A DNA stretch of 64,000 nt from Ekhidna lutea (GTDB lineage Bacteria > Bacteroidota > Bacteroidia > Cytophagales > Cyclobacteriaceae): the NCBI RefSeq assembly GCF_900188325.1, contig NZ_FZPD01000005.1, forward strand, positions 248,001 to 312,000, in the 5' to 3' direction. Below, piece by piece: positions 44,330 through 52,973 of the stretch. The position numbers and the translations under genes were made by a program. Within the stretch, counting starts at the first letter, position 1. The number at the start of each line of letters is the position of its first letter. The notes below the pieces were generated by a model, which searched no databases, had not been told where the DNA came from, and was given only the letters and a program-made list of their open reading frames with translations.

Positions 44330-45556
44330 ATGAGAATACTGCTGGCTTTATTTTTTGCTTTGATTTTTCTGCAGTCTAGCGGACAAATAATGGTTTGTCC
44401 AAGCTGTGAGATCAAGGATTTACAACAAGCAGTAAACCTCAGTGAGCCACACGATACCCTCATTGTAAAAAGTGGTGTTTATCCCGTAGTTGATCTTGAA
44501 ATAACAAAACCCTTGACCCTGATTGGTGAAAAGGGTGCCATATTGGATGGTCAGAATAAAAGCTATGTGTTAAAGTTGCTCGCTGACAGTATTAATATTT
44601 CCGGGCTGAAAATCATCAATGCCGGTAAAAGCTACACGAAAGACTATGCTGCGATCTATGCCTCCAGAGCGAATCATTTGGTTATAGAGAACAACATTGT
44701 GGTCGATCCATTTTTTGGACTATTGATTGAAAAATCCAAACATGGAATCATCAGGAATAATCTGGTCTATGGAGAGAATGTAAAAGAGGATGAAGCGGGC
44801 AATGGCATTCACGCATGGCATTGCTCCAACCTGCAGATCCATGACAATGAAGTATTCAAAATGAGGGATGGCATTTACCTGGAGTTTGTGGATGAAAGCA
44901 TTATTGAAGAAAACTATGCACATGACAATGTTAGATATGGATTACATTTCATGTTTTCCAATAATGATGATTATATCGGGAATCGATTTGAACACAATGG
45001 AGCAGGTGTGGCTGTCATGTTTTCTAAGTTTATTATCATGAAAAGCAATGTCTTTATTAACAACTGGGGACCAGCGAGTTATGGGCTGCTATTAAAAGAA
45101 ATATACGATGCGGAAGTTTTGGATAATGAATTCACCGAAAACACGACGGCTGTTTTTATAGATGGTACCAGTCGTATTAATTATGTCGGTAATGTATTTA
45201 ATAAAAATGGGTGGGCGATTAAGGTATCCGGAGGTTGCTACACCAATCGGATCACCGGAAATGATTTCAAAGGAAACTCTTTTGATGTTTCCTATAACTC
45301 TAAGATGAATGATAACACGTTTGATGGAAATTACTGGGGGGATTATACCGGATACGATCTAGATAAAGATGGTGTGGGAGATGTGCCGTATAGACCGGTG
45401 AAGCTATTTTCTTACATTGTGAATAAAACCCCGGAAACCATCATTTTACTCAGAAGCCTTTTTGTAGACATTATGAATTTTTCCGAAAAGGTTTCGCCTG
45501 TTTTTACTCCTGACAACCTGGTGGATCGAACACCGGCAATGAACGCATTCAAATGA
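44330..45556 (+). CDS. nosD: NosD periplasmic beta-helix protein
   Basis: 408 residues. A signal peptide (ends SSGQ) is followed by right-handed beta-helix/CASH repeats (IENNIVVDPFFGLLIEKS, IIRNNLVYGENV, YAHDNVRYGLHFMFSNNDDY, NYWGDYTGYDLDKDGVGDVPYRP). It works with the NosFY ABC transporter and NosL in CuZ maturation. The stop overlaps the nosF start by 4 bp. Confidence 0.95.
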   Translation: MRILLALFFALIFLQSSGQIMVCPSCEIKDLQQAVNLSEPHDTLIVKSGVYPVVDLEITKPLTLIGEKGAILDGQNKSYVLKLLADSINISGLKIINAGKSYTKDYAAIYASRANHLVIENNIVVDPFFGLLIEKSKHGIIRNNLVYGENVKEDEAGNGIHAWHCSNLQIHDNEVFKMRDGIYLEFVDESIIEENYAHDNVRYGLHFMFSNNDDYIGNRFEHNGAGVAVMFSKFIIMKSNVFINNWGPASYGLLLKEIYDAEVLDNEFTENTTAVFIDGTSRINYVGNVFNKNGWAIKVSGGCYTNRITGNDFKGNSFDVSYNSKMNDNTFDGNYWGDYTGYDLDKDGVGDVPYRPVKLFSYIVNKTPETIILLRSLFVDIMNFSEKVSPVFTPDNLVDRTPAMNAFK

Positions 45557-46269
45557 TTCAAGTTACAGATCTAAATAAAAGCTTTGGCAAATTGGAGGTA
45601 TTGAAAGGTGTGAGCTTTTCAATTAATCGTCCCGGTGTTTTCGCGGTTCTTGGGCACAATGGATCCGGCAAAACAACGCTACTAAAAACCATTTTGGGTA
45701 TGGTCATTCCTAATAATGGCGAACTTCAGGTCAATGGAGCAGCCATTAAAAGAAGCTGGGAATACCGAAAGGACATAGCTTACTTACCACAGATTGCTCG
45801 TTTTCCGGAGAACTTGACAGTCAATGAGCTTATCAAGATGATTTTAGACATTCGAAATCGGAAGGGTAGAGAGGTTGAGCTAATTCAACGTTTTGGATTG
45901 GAGAAATTTCTGGATAAGAAACTGTCTGATCTTTCCGGGGGTACAAGACAGAAGGTGAATATCGTGTTGGCATTTATGTTCGATGCAAACATCTGCATCA
46001 TGGATGAACCTACGGCCGGACTGGATCCGGTGGCACTCATAGAGTTAAAGAAGCTGATTGAAGAAGAACGTGAGAAAGGTAAAACCATACTCATAACCAC
46101 ACACATTATGAGCCTGGTAGAGGAGGTGGCCGAAGAGATCATCTTCCTGCTGGATGGTAAGATTCATTTTCAGGGAACATTGGAAGAGATGCAAAAACAG
46201 ACGAATGAAAAAGATTTGGAACACGCAATCGCAGCGATGCTTGTGCCTAATGGCACACATAATCATTAG
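45553..46269 (+). CDS. nosF: NosF ABC transporter ATPase
   Basis: 238 residues with Walker A (GHNGSGKTTLL), signature LSGGTRQKVN, Walker B (ANICIMDEPTAGLDP) and H-loop (TTHIMS). It energises the NosDFY complex for NosZ copper-sulphide cluster assembly. Confidence 0.95.
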   Translation: MIQVTDLNKSFGKLEVLKGVSFSINRPGVFAVLGHNGSGKTTLLKTILGMVIPNNGELQVNGAAIKRSWEYRKDIAYLPQIARFPENLTVNELIKMILDIRNRKGREVELIQRFGLEKFLDKKLSDLSGGTRQKVNIVLAFMFDANICIMDEPTAGLDPVALIELKKLIEEEREKGKTILITTHIMSLVEEVAEEIIFLLDGKIHFQGTLEEMQKQTNEKDLEHAIAAMLVPNGTHNH

Positions 46270-46335
46270 AGAATTGAATTGATAAAGAAATGGCTAGAAC
46301 TAAATGCTATCCGTCTCGAGCTTAATACGAATACG

Positions 46336-47118
46336 ATGATCAAAATATTAAAATACAGCTTTTACGATTTAATGCGTAGCAGATGGAGCTACGTGTACCT
46401 GGCATTTTACATGCTTTTGGGATTCGTTTTGCTTTTCCTTAATTCAGACCTATCGAAAGCAACCATTACCTTGATGAATATCATAGTGGTACTTACCCCC
46501 ATGATCGGAACCATCTTTGGAATTATGTATTTCTATAACTCCCGTGAGTTTACGGAGCTATTGCTCTCACAACCCGTGAAGCGTTCCACCATTTTTCTTG
46601 GACAATACCTGGGCCTGTCACTCTCACTCTCCATGAGTTTAATTATCGGGCTAGGCATACCCTTTCTAATGTATGGGATCACTCAATCAGATGCGGTTGG
46701 CAACTTTATCACACTGCTTGCGTCTGGCACATTTCTCACGTTCATTTTCGTGGCTTTGTCCCTTAATATTGGTCTTGGTAACTCTAACAAAATCAAAGGT
46801 TTTGGCTATGCCATTTTGATGTGGCTCTTTTTTGCGGTGATCTATGATGGACTATTTATGATTTCACTAATCGTTTTTGGAGACTATCCGTTGGACAAGT
46901 TTGCTCTTGGAGCTTCGCTTTTTAATCCGATTGATTTGAGTCGTATCATGATTTTACTCAAACTGGAGATTTCAGCGCTTCTCGGATACACAGGTGCATT
47001 GTTTCAGAAATTTTTTGGCACCAATTTAGGAATACTCATTTCAGTTGGTGTGCTGCTGCTTTGGATATTTATTCCTGTGATGCTCATGCTTCGAAAATCG
47101 CTTAGAAAGGATTTTTGA
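46336..47118 (+). CDS. nosY: NosY ABC transporter permease
   Basis: 260 residues from ATG 46336 (an earlier in-frame start at 46279 adds a polar, unlikely N-terminus). Six TM helices. Motifs FYNSREFTELLLSQPVKRSTIFLGQYLGLS and the NPIDLSRIMILL loop are those of NosY. End of the nos operon. Confidence 0.93.
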   Translation: MIKILKYSFYDLMRSRWSYVYLAFYMLLGFVLLFLNSDLSKATITLMNIIVVLTPMIGTIFGIMYFYNSREFTELLLSQPVKRSTIFLGQYLGLSLSLSMSLIIGLGIPFLMYGITQSDAVGNFITLLASGTFLTFIFVALSLNIGLGNSNKIKGFGYAILMWLFFAVIYDGLFMISLIVFGDYPLDKFALGASLFNPIDLSRIMILLKLEISALLGYTGALFQKFFGTNLGILISVGVLLLWIFIPVMLMLRKSLRKDF

Positions 47119-47121
47119 GGC

Positions 47122-47148
47122 AAAAAAAAGGAGACTGCTAAGCCTCCT
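47122..47148 (-). terminator. Terminator of the cysteine-dioxygenase-like gene
   Basis: On the minus strand AGGAG-N10-CTCCT followed by seven or eight T. The stem overlaps the last codons of the gene, a compact arrangement. Confidence 0.65.
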
Positions 47149-47677
47149 GTCTAAGTAAATTGTAGTTCTTGTTTTCCCAGGTCTCCATCATGGTACTACT
47201 AGAACTCCCTTCGTCATACACATGCCACTCAGCGACTGGTTTACGATAGATGTTTAAGCTAACGGAACGGGCTTTGTTGGCATTGGAATACCGATGAATA
47301 CCGATTTGATTCATGTATGAAAACTCATCGTTCCCCAAAAGCATATTACTTACTTTTTCCAATCGATCGTCATCAACATTGATCTTGAATCGCTCTTCTC
47401 TAAGCATCCCTTCAATCGGGTGAATCCATGCCTCCTGGGCATTGAAGTCATGAATAGGAGAGGACTGGCCTTTTTCCCAGCAGACCAGTAGCACCTCAAA
47501 ATCATCATTTCGTGCCAGCACATTTCTTGCTTGTTTCTCGTCACTCCATGAATAGTATTTTTCAAACTCTTCACGAGGTATCTCCACATTGGTCATTACA
47601 TCCAGCACATGATTCCCTGATTCCACGCAATTGTTAAGAGCATTTACCAGCTGCTCAACTGTTCTAATCGTTTCCAT
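47138..47677 (-). CDS. Cysteine dioxygenase-like cupin protein
   Basis: 179 residues from ATG 47677; the frame extends upstream to 47812 without similarity. Cysteine dioxygenase features: VCWEKGQSSPIHDF with H76, cupin-type E82, GIHRYSN with H128, and the SLNIYRKP tyrosine region. The second iron histidine of mammalian CDO (H-D-H) is Phe78 here, so the metal site differs. It may oxidise cysteine or another thiol, or act as an oxygen-dependent N-terminal cysteine oxidase. It shares the control region with the stress proteins and its FNR-like box. Confidence 0.7.
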   Translation of the reverse strand: METIRTVEQLVNALNNCVESGNHVLDVMTNVEIPREEFEKYYSWSDEKQARNVLARNDDFEVLLVCWEKGQSSPIHDFNAQEAWIHPIEGMLREERFKINVDDDRLEKVSNMLLGNDEFSYMNQIGIHRYSNANKARSVSLNIYRKPVAEWHVYDEGSSSSTMMETWENKNYNLLRQEA

Positions 47678-47770
47678 AATCGAATATTTTTTGATTAAAG
47701 CCAAGTTAGGTGTCAGCTCCACAAGGAATTGTGATAATTGCCACTTGGCAAGCTGAGATTCATCAGTCGG

Positions 47771-47784
47771 ATGACGTAAATCAG
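47771..47784. promoter_or_regulatory. FNR/CRP-like box before the usp pair
   Basis: ATGAC-GTAA-ATCAG. The -7 box TACTTTTG (47829-47836) puts the centre near -65, equal to the cco and hemN promoters. Confidence 0.65.
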
Positions 47785-47828
47785 CAGGGAAGCTACTATT
47801 TGTCATTACCACGGGTGTTTCTCATCCC

Positions 47829-47836
47829 TACTTTTG
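47829..47836 (+). promoter_or_regulatory. -7 promoter box (TACTTTTG) of the usp pair
   Basis: Perfect TAnnTTTG. It overlaps the alternative upstream start of the usp gene, which favours ATG 47867. Confidence 0.5.
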
Positions 47837-47866
47837 GCTTGCATTGGAACTTTAAAAAATACAGTC

Positions 47867-48781
47867 ATGAAAAAAATACTTGTACCCATCGATTTTTCTG
47901 AAGTAAGTGAGCATGCCACTCAGTTTGCTATCGAATTAGCCGAAAAGAATGATGCTGAAATCACACTACTTAACTGTCTTCATTTTGATTATCATGCTGG
48001 TTACGAATTCACATCATTTACCAGTGCAAAATCTTTATTGGCAGATTTTAAAGGGGTCATGGAAGAGAAGATGAAAAAGTTTGTAAAGCTGTTTCAAACC
48101 AGAAGAAGAATCAATACGATGGTGAGTGAAATGCATTTGGTTATGGGCATTAAGGATATGGTCACAGAACAGGGGTATGACCTGGTGGTCATCGGAACAA
48201 ACGGAACTTCAGGATTGGAGGAAGCTCTTGTGGGTTCAAATACGGAAAAAATTGTGCGGAAAATACCATGTCCGGTTATATCTGTTCCCTCTCGTTGTTC
48301 TGTCGATGGTATTAAGAAGATCTTAGTGCCCATAGATATAAGAGAAATCAAGAGTAGCTTTTTAAAACAGATAGGAGACTTGCAAAGACAATTTGATGCA
48401 CAGATAGAATTTCTATGGGTAAAAACACCTCACAACATAGAAAACGAAATTGTTGTGAGTGCTGAGCTTAGCGAATTCACCGAATCGTTTAATATCAAAG
48501 ACTATGAGTTTACTGTGGTAAAAAATGTATTCCCTTCCGATGGGATTTTGTTACACGCTGATGAAACCAATGCGGATATGATTGCCATGCCAACACATGC
48601 GAGAAGAGGCATTTCTCATTGGCTATCCGGTAGCCTAACGGAAGATACGGTCAATCATATCGATATCCCTGTTTGGTCCTTTAAGATGGATAAAAATGAA
48701 AAATCCCTGAGCCTAAAAAGTATAAAAGAGGCTTATGGAAAACCAGAGTATAAGAAAATAGAAGTTTTAACTACAGATTAA
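47867..48781 (+). CDS. Tandem-domain universal stress protein
   Basis: 304 residues from ATG 47867. Two Usp domains (about 1-145 and 150-280). Domain one keeps the ATP-binding pattern VVIGTNGTSGLEEALVGSNTEKIVRKIPCPVISVP. Domain two is more diverged (MPTHARRGISHWLSGSLTEDTVNHIDIPV). The first of two usp genes, 7 bp apart, probably induced at low oxygen through the box at 47771. Confidence 0.88.
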   Translation: MKKILVPIDFSEVSEHATQFAIELAEKNDAEITLLNCLHFDYHAGYEFTSFTSAKSLLADFKGVMEEKMKKFVKLFQTRRRINTMVSEMHLVMGIKDMVTEQGYDLVVIGTNGTSGLEEALVGSNTEKIVRKIPCPVISVPSRCSVDGIKKILVPIDIREIKSSFLKQIGDLQRQFDAQIEFLWVKTPHNIENEIVVSAELSEFTESFNIKDYEFTVVKNVFPSDGILLHADETNADMIAMPTHARRGISHWLSGSLTEDTVNHIDIPVWSFKMDKNEKSLSLKSIKEAYGKPEYKKIEVLTTD

Positions 48782-48788
48782 ATTCAAA

Positions 48789-49631
48789 ATGAAAAAAATA
48801 ATAGTACCAATAGACTTTTCTGAGGAAGCGTCCCATGCACTGAATTTTGCAATTGAGTTCAACGAACGGGTAAAAGGTGAGATTGTCCTCGTCCATGTAG
48901 TAGAAATGCCGGTAGGACATTTAAGTTTTATGGGCGAAGTAAATACTTCCGGAATGGAGTCCTTTTACACGGGTGAATACCTCAAAGCCACCCACAATAA
49001 ATTGGATGAATGGGCAAAGCGCCCCAAGGATGCAGGCCATAAAGTACATGTACACATGAAGTCTGGAAATGCCTTTACGAACATTAGTAAGTTGATTGCA
49101 GAAGAAAATGCGGGCTGGATAATTATGGGCTCAAAGGGAGCTTCAGGTATTCGGGAAGTTTTCATTGGCTCGAATGCTGAGCGAATGATCCGACATGCAG
49201 AATGTCCCGTGATTATAATCAAAGGTGAAACGCATTTAAAGGACATGAAAAGCATGGCTTTCGCTTCAGATCTGAGTGCGGAGCAGGATTTGATTGCGTA
49301 TAAGGCAAAGGAAATTCAGGAGTTGTTAGGTTTGAATATGCACGTTGTGAAAGTAAAGACTCCTTACAACTGGCTTGAAGAAGTGCAGGTAAAAAAACGC
49401 CTGGAACAGTTTGCGGAAAGAAACCACCTAAAAGACTATAGCATAAGTACGGTTGAAGCTGAATTTGTAGACGAAGGTGCTGTACAGTTTGCCAATGAAG
49501 TGAATGCTGGTCTTATAGTGATGGGGACACATGGTAAGAAAGGAATAGCTCATCTGATCGGTGGCTCCATTACCGAAGATGTAGTAAATGAATCTAAGAT
49601 TCCAATCCTGGTTTATAAGATTTTAGCGTAA
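48789..49631 (+). CDS. Tandem-domain universal stress protein
   Basis: 280 residues, two Usp domains. The first has MGSKGASGIREVFIGSNAERMIRHAECPVIII and the second MGTHGKKGIAHLIGGSITEDVVNESKIPILVY. Both fit the nucleotide-binding G-2x-G-9x-G-S/T pattern. It is similar to the upstream gene and likely arose by duplication. Confidence 0.88.
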   Translation: MKKIIVPIDFSEEASHALNFAIEFNERVKGEIVLVHVVEMPVGHLSFMGEVNTSGMESFYTGEYLKATHNKLDEWAKRPKDAGHKVHVHMKSGNAFTNISKLIAEENAGWIIMGSKGASGIREVFIGSNAERMIRHAECPVIIIKGETHLKDMKSMAFASDLSAEQDLIAYKAKEIQELLGLNMHVVKVKTPYNWLEEVQVKKRLEQFAERNHLKDYSISTVEAEFVDEGAVQFANEVNAGLIVMGTHGKKGIAHLIGGSITEDVVNESKIPILVYKILA

Positions 49632-49652
49632 TATAGAATTCGGATGCTAATA

Positions 49653-49682
49653 AGGTTTCTGATTCGAACCGAGCACAGTCAC
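49653..49682 (+). pseudogene. Possible decayed tRNA 3' part
   Basis: About 30 bp with a T-loop-like GATTCGAACC and a tail GAGCACAGTCAC, directly before a copy of the tRNA-Arg terminator. The T-stem does not pair, so it is not functional. It may be a relic of tRNA-Arg. Confidence 0.3.
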
Positions 49683-49716
49683 ATAACCCTGACAGTAATG
49701 TCAGGGTTTTTTGTTT
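49679..49716. repeat. Direct repeat copy B of the tRNA-Arg tail plus terminator
   Basis: Identical at 37 of 38 positions to 19196-19233. Confidence 0.6.
49685..49712 (+). terminator. Rho-independent terminator after the usp pair
   Basis: Perfect 10-bp stem AACCCTGACA/TGTCAGGGTT, GTAA loop, then T-run. It lies between convergent genes. Confidence 0.9.
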
Positions 49717-49718
49717 GG

Positions 49719-50177
49719 CTAGCGTATTAAGGTAAAACTAGAAGTAATGCCTACACTAAAGTTGCGTGGCAACCGATCCACCCCGAAAATTGCCCGGGAA
49801 TGAGTTCCTTTCTCTTCCAGGACATTCACAAACAAATCTGATGCTCCATTTACAATCACTGGCGCATTATCCCAACCTTCAGTGGATTGATAGTAAGCAT
49901 CAAAATGATTCAGTCCTTCAACTGAATCAAAACCAATTTTGGAGTCAATTTGTGCAATTACGTTCAAAGCGCATAGCTCCATGGCCTTTATACCATCTTC
50001 GTCAGAAATGGAAGCTCCGAGCTTACCCTGATGCAAGAATTTCTCATTTAGAATAGGAAATTGTATAGCTACATAGGCAATAGCTCCTCGTTTGTTAACT
50101 GAAACGTAGTTTCCTCCTGGAGTAGAGACTTCTGGTAATGAAAGACCCAATGCTTTTACTCTTTGTGATAGATTCAT
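49719..50177 (-). CDS. RidA/YjgF-like family protein
   Basis: 152 residues. It belongs to the longer RidA-like branch (LPEVSTPGGNYVSVNKRGAIAYVAIQFP ... IGFDSVEGLNHFDAYYQSTEGWDNAPVIVNGASDLFVNVLEEKGTHSRAIFGVDRLPRNFSVGITSSF). The Arg that defines deaminase activity in RidA appears as the R of THSRAIFG. These trimeric proteins hydrolyse reactive enamines/imines. Substrate unknown. Confidence 0.82.
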   Translation of the reverse strand: MNLSQRVKALGLSLPEVSTPGGNYVSVNKRGAIAYVAIQFPILNEKFLHQGKLGASISDEDGIKAMELCALNVIAQIDSKIGFDSVEGLNHFDAYYQSTEGWDNAPVIVNGASDLFVNVLEEKGTHSRAIFGVDRLPRNFSVGITSSFTLIR

Positions 50178-50243
50178 ACTGTTTAATTATAAGTTTTTTG
50201 AACTCTTATTGAGGTTATTCGGGTTGGTACATAAACATGAAAA

Positions 50244-50588
50244 ATGCCTCACTTTATCATTCATACAAACACGAAAGCGATTCAATCTGTCGATGCGCAA
50301 ACCATTTTAAAGACCGTTCATAAACAAGCTGTTTCCAGCGGCCTTTTTGATGAAAATGACATCAAGGTTCGTTTGGTTCCATTTGAGAAATCATTGGTAG
50401 CAGGAAAACCAGATAATGACTTTATTCATGTTTTTGGCTACATCATGGGAGGGAGATCCACAGCTCAGAAAAGCAAACTCTCTGAAGCGATTGTTAAAAA
50501 ACTCGATGAGCTCCTTAATACCGAGAACATTGCCATGAATGTGTATGATTTTGAGCCGCAGACATACTTTCATCGAAAAATGATTTGA
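50244..50588 (+). CDS. 5-carboxymethyl-2-hydroxymuconate isomerase-like (HpaF/CHMI) protein
   Basis: 114 residues. It begins MPHFIIHTN, so Pro2 is the catalytic N-terminal base of the tautomerase superfamily, and the length and GGRSTAQKSKLSEAIVKKLDELL helix match CHMI. No homoprotocatechuate pathway genes are nearby, so the natural substrate may differ. Confidence 0.75.
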   Translation: MPHFIIHTNTKAIQSVDAQTILKTVHKQAVSSGLFDENDIKVRLVPFEKSLVAGKPDNDFIHVFGYIMGGRSTAQKSKLSEAIVKKLDELLNTENIAMNVYDFEPQTYFHRKMI

Positions 50589-50601
50589 GGAAGAGAACTA
50601 C

Positions 50602-51687
50602 TCAGCCCATTTCGACTGCAACAATCTTTGTGGATTGAGATTTTCCTTTGAGTTTGATTGCACCAAGATCCCGGGTCTTAATTTCCTTTGGAAGATGTTT
50701 TTTAAGTTCTTCTGAAATAATCAGTGACGCACCATGCTCATTGCATAAGGCTTGTATCCTGGCTGTTGTGTTTAGTACATCACCGCTAAAAACAATCTCC
50801 TTTTTTAGTGCTCCTATTTCTCCAGTTGTCACCGCACCGAGATGCATTCCGGCTTTAAATTCTGGAGAAATGCCAAAATTCTGATGAAATAGATTCCGCG
50901 TTTTATTCATACTACTTGCAATTTCTTTGAAGCATTCAATGCAGTGATTCTTATTTAAACCTTGCTCTTGCTTCCATGAAACGACTACTTCATCTCCAAT
51001 GTATTGATATACTTCGCCCAGATGATTGATGATTGGATCTGTCATTACATCATAGTATTGTTGAAGAAAATTGAAGTAATTAATGTGTCCCAGTTTCTCA
51101 GCAATAGCAGTTGAGTGCTTCATGTCCAGAAACATAAATATCCGCTCTTCCACTCGAGGCTTATGATACTTTCCTGTAAAGAAATTGAACATTACCTGAT
51201 GACCCAGATTTTCGCTAATTGCAGCGTACAAAAGGCTTATCGCCAGGTGGAATGAAATTTGAAACATTGTATTGATGAACACAATACTTTGGAAAAACTG
51301 TAGGGTCTTTTTCCAAATCTGATGATTCAGGATTGATGTGTTAAGCTCAATTGCAGATGCGATGGGAAAGAATAATGCCTGAATCACAAGCATGAGCAAC
51401 AGGTAAATTAAGAATTTGTATCCTACTTTTCTTTTAAAACTGTAGTGTCGAAATCGCTTTTCAAGGATCACAAGCTCGATTAACCCAACCAATAGACCAA
51501 CAGAGGTCACAGCCAAACTTGCAAAAATGAAAACTGGTATTGTTAGACTAACCGCAGAATCAGGGTTGAGGTTTTGATTGCCCGTTGCTACTGTTTCAGC
51601 TAATAAAAATACCCAACCGGTCACCAGCCAGATGATCCCAAAAGGGATAATGCGGCTGATGTTACGTTTTTGTTTTGGGCTGAGCAC
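50602..51687 (-). CDS. Membrane-bound class III adenylate/guanylate cyclase
   Basis: 361 residues. Four to six TM helices (about 12-160) are followed by a cyclase domain (190-360). Metal-binding Asp residues are present in FLDMKHSTAIA and YIGDEVVVSW, and transition-state residues in DVLNTTARIQALC. Such a cyclase could supply cAMP for cyclic-nucleotide-binding regulators, including the Crp-like proteins in this window, though no direct link is shown. Confidence 0.88.
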   Translation of the reverse strand: MLSPKQKRNISRIIPFGIIWLVTGWVFLLAETVATGNQNLNPDSAVSLTIPVFIFASLAVTSVGLLVGLIELVILEKRFRHYSFKRKVGYKFLIYLLLMLVIQALFFPIASAIELNTSILNHQIWKKTLQFFQSIVFINTMFQISFHLAISLLYAAISENLGHQVMFNFFTGKYHKPRVEERIFMFLDMKHSTAIAEKLGHINYFNFLQQYYDVMTDPIINHLGEVYQYIGDEVVVSWKQEQGLNKNHCIECFKEIASSMNKTRNLFHQNFGISPEFKAGMHLGAVTTGEIGALKKEIVFSGDVLNTTARIQALCNEHGASLIISEELKKHLPKEIKTRDLGAIKLKGKSQSTKIVAVEMG

Positions 51688-51746
51688 AATGATAGAATTT
51701 AGGCGTGATGACAGCTACTAAATTAACGCATTAAGCGGTTTTCAAG

Positions 51747-52841
51747 CTATTCCTTCGATTTCGCATGGGCCAAAAGTCGAATGAGGTCAACTGTAGTTAC
51801 AAGCTTCCATTGCATGGCTGAAACAATACTATGTACGGCCAGAAGCTCCCTCTTAATAGGAATTTCTTCATTCAAGTTTTGCTCTAACATTTGTTTAGCT
51901 GGATCATATCCCAATTGCGCATATGCGTTCAAAATTGCTACTGAGTTTTCTTCTGCAGTAATTGGTCGTGACTTTGGTTTATGCCCCACTGCTTCAATCA
52001 TAGATTCAGCAAGTGTCCAGGTAGACCATGGGTTTTGACCAGTGACAAGTTTTCCATCCACCACCACATTTTCCAAGTACATAGCACCTTCCTGAAAAGA
52101 TGCACCCGATTCAATGAGCTTGTCCTGAAGAAGAAAAGGAAATATTTCAGATGCATCTGGAATGAGGAAAATTTCTTCTTCATTGGTGAATCCGCTGACA
52201 GACTTCTCATCCAGAAGTGAGCGACCATCACTAAGAGTAACATTAACGAGAGCCGCCGGACCGTGACATACGGCACCAACTACTTTATCATTTTCGTAGA
52301 GTTCTCTTACAATATTTTGAATTGAAGCATTCTCTGGAAAATCATACATGGCTCCCTTTCCACCTACAAAATAGACAGCCTCATAATCCGAAGGGTTTAG
52401 ATCAGCTAAGGCAAAGGTATTGTTGACTTTGTATTGTGCAACTGGATCATTCATGAACGCATAATCATACATCTCAACATCGTCATCATCAATAACCACC
52501 GGGGTTTGGCCGCCAAGTGGGCTTGCCACCTCTACTTCAAATCCATTAGCCATGAAAACATAGTACGCTCGGGACAGCTCTGTTAATTCATAGCCTGTGG
52601 ATTTGCCACTGGTGCCCATTTCAGCAGTGCTGGTCACCACTGCTAGTATTTGGCCCCGATATTCAACTGAGTCATTTGTTAGGTAATTGAGATCGGAAGG
52701 ACGTGTTTTGGTGATGCCTTCATACATCGGTTTATCTGCTACTATTAACCCCATAAACCAATAGCCAAATACGGTCAATGATATGACTAGAATGACAATG
52801 GTGATTGCTGACCGTTTAATGATCTTTTTTGCCTTAGACAT
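51747..52841 (-). CDS. Membrane-anchored DJ-1/PfpI family protein
   Basis: 364 residues. An N-terminal TM anchor (about 10-31) is followed by a DJ-1/PfpI domain (about 60-270) with nucleophile elbow VGAVCHGPAALVNV, FTNEEE and VTGQNPWST, as in the Hsp31/glyoxalase III-like branch. A C-terminal region of about 90 residues is extra. The domain probably faces the periplasm. It may act as a glyoxalase or chaperone-like deglycase; this is not certain. Confidence 0.82.
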   Translation of the reverse strand: MSKAKKIIKRSAITIVILVISLTVFGYWFMGLIVADKPMYEGITKTRPSDLNYLTNDSVEYRGQILAVVTSTAEMGTSGKSTGYELTELSRAYYVFMANGFEVEVASPLGGQTPVVIDDDDVEMYDYAFMNDPVAQYKVNNTFALADLNPSDYEAVYFVGGKGAMYDFPENASIQNIVRELYENDKVVGAVCHGPAALVNVTLSDGRSLLDEKSVSGFTNEEEIFLIPDASEIFPFLLQDKLIESGASFQEGAMYLENVVVDGKLVTGQNPWSTWTLAESMIEAVGHKPKSRPITAEENSVAILNAYAQLGYDPAKQMLEQNLNEEIPIKRELLAVHSIVSAMQWKLVTTVDLIRLLAHAKSKE

Positions 52842-52973
52842 GATACGTGTTTTAGTGATCTGAATTGATTACAACTGAAGAGGGGTGTCGTGGACTAAAA
52901 GTTACACGTTGAGAGCTATCGTTCTTTAGATACTAATACGAAGGTGAGATTTACAAACATTAATAATTGAATA

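Noticed and set aside
19300-49700. Search for integrase, transposase or mobilisation genes inside the bracketed block
   Set aside because: None found; all frames are explained by respiratory, stress or unknown non-mobile genes, so the block is not called a mobile element.
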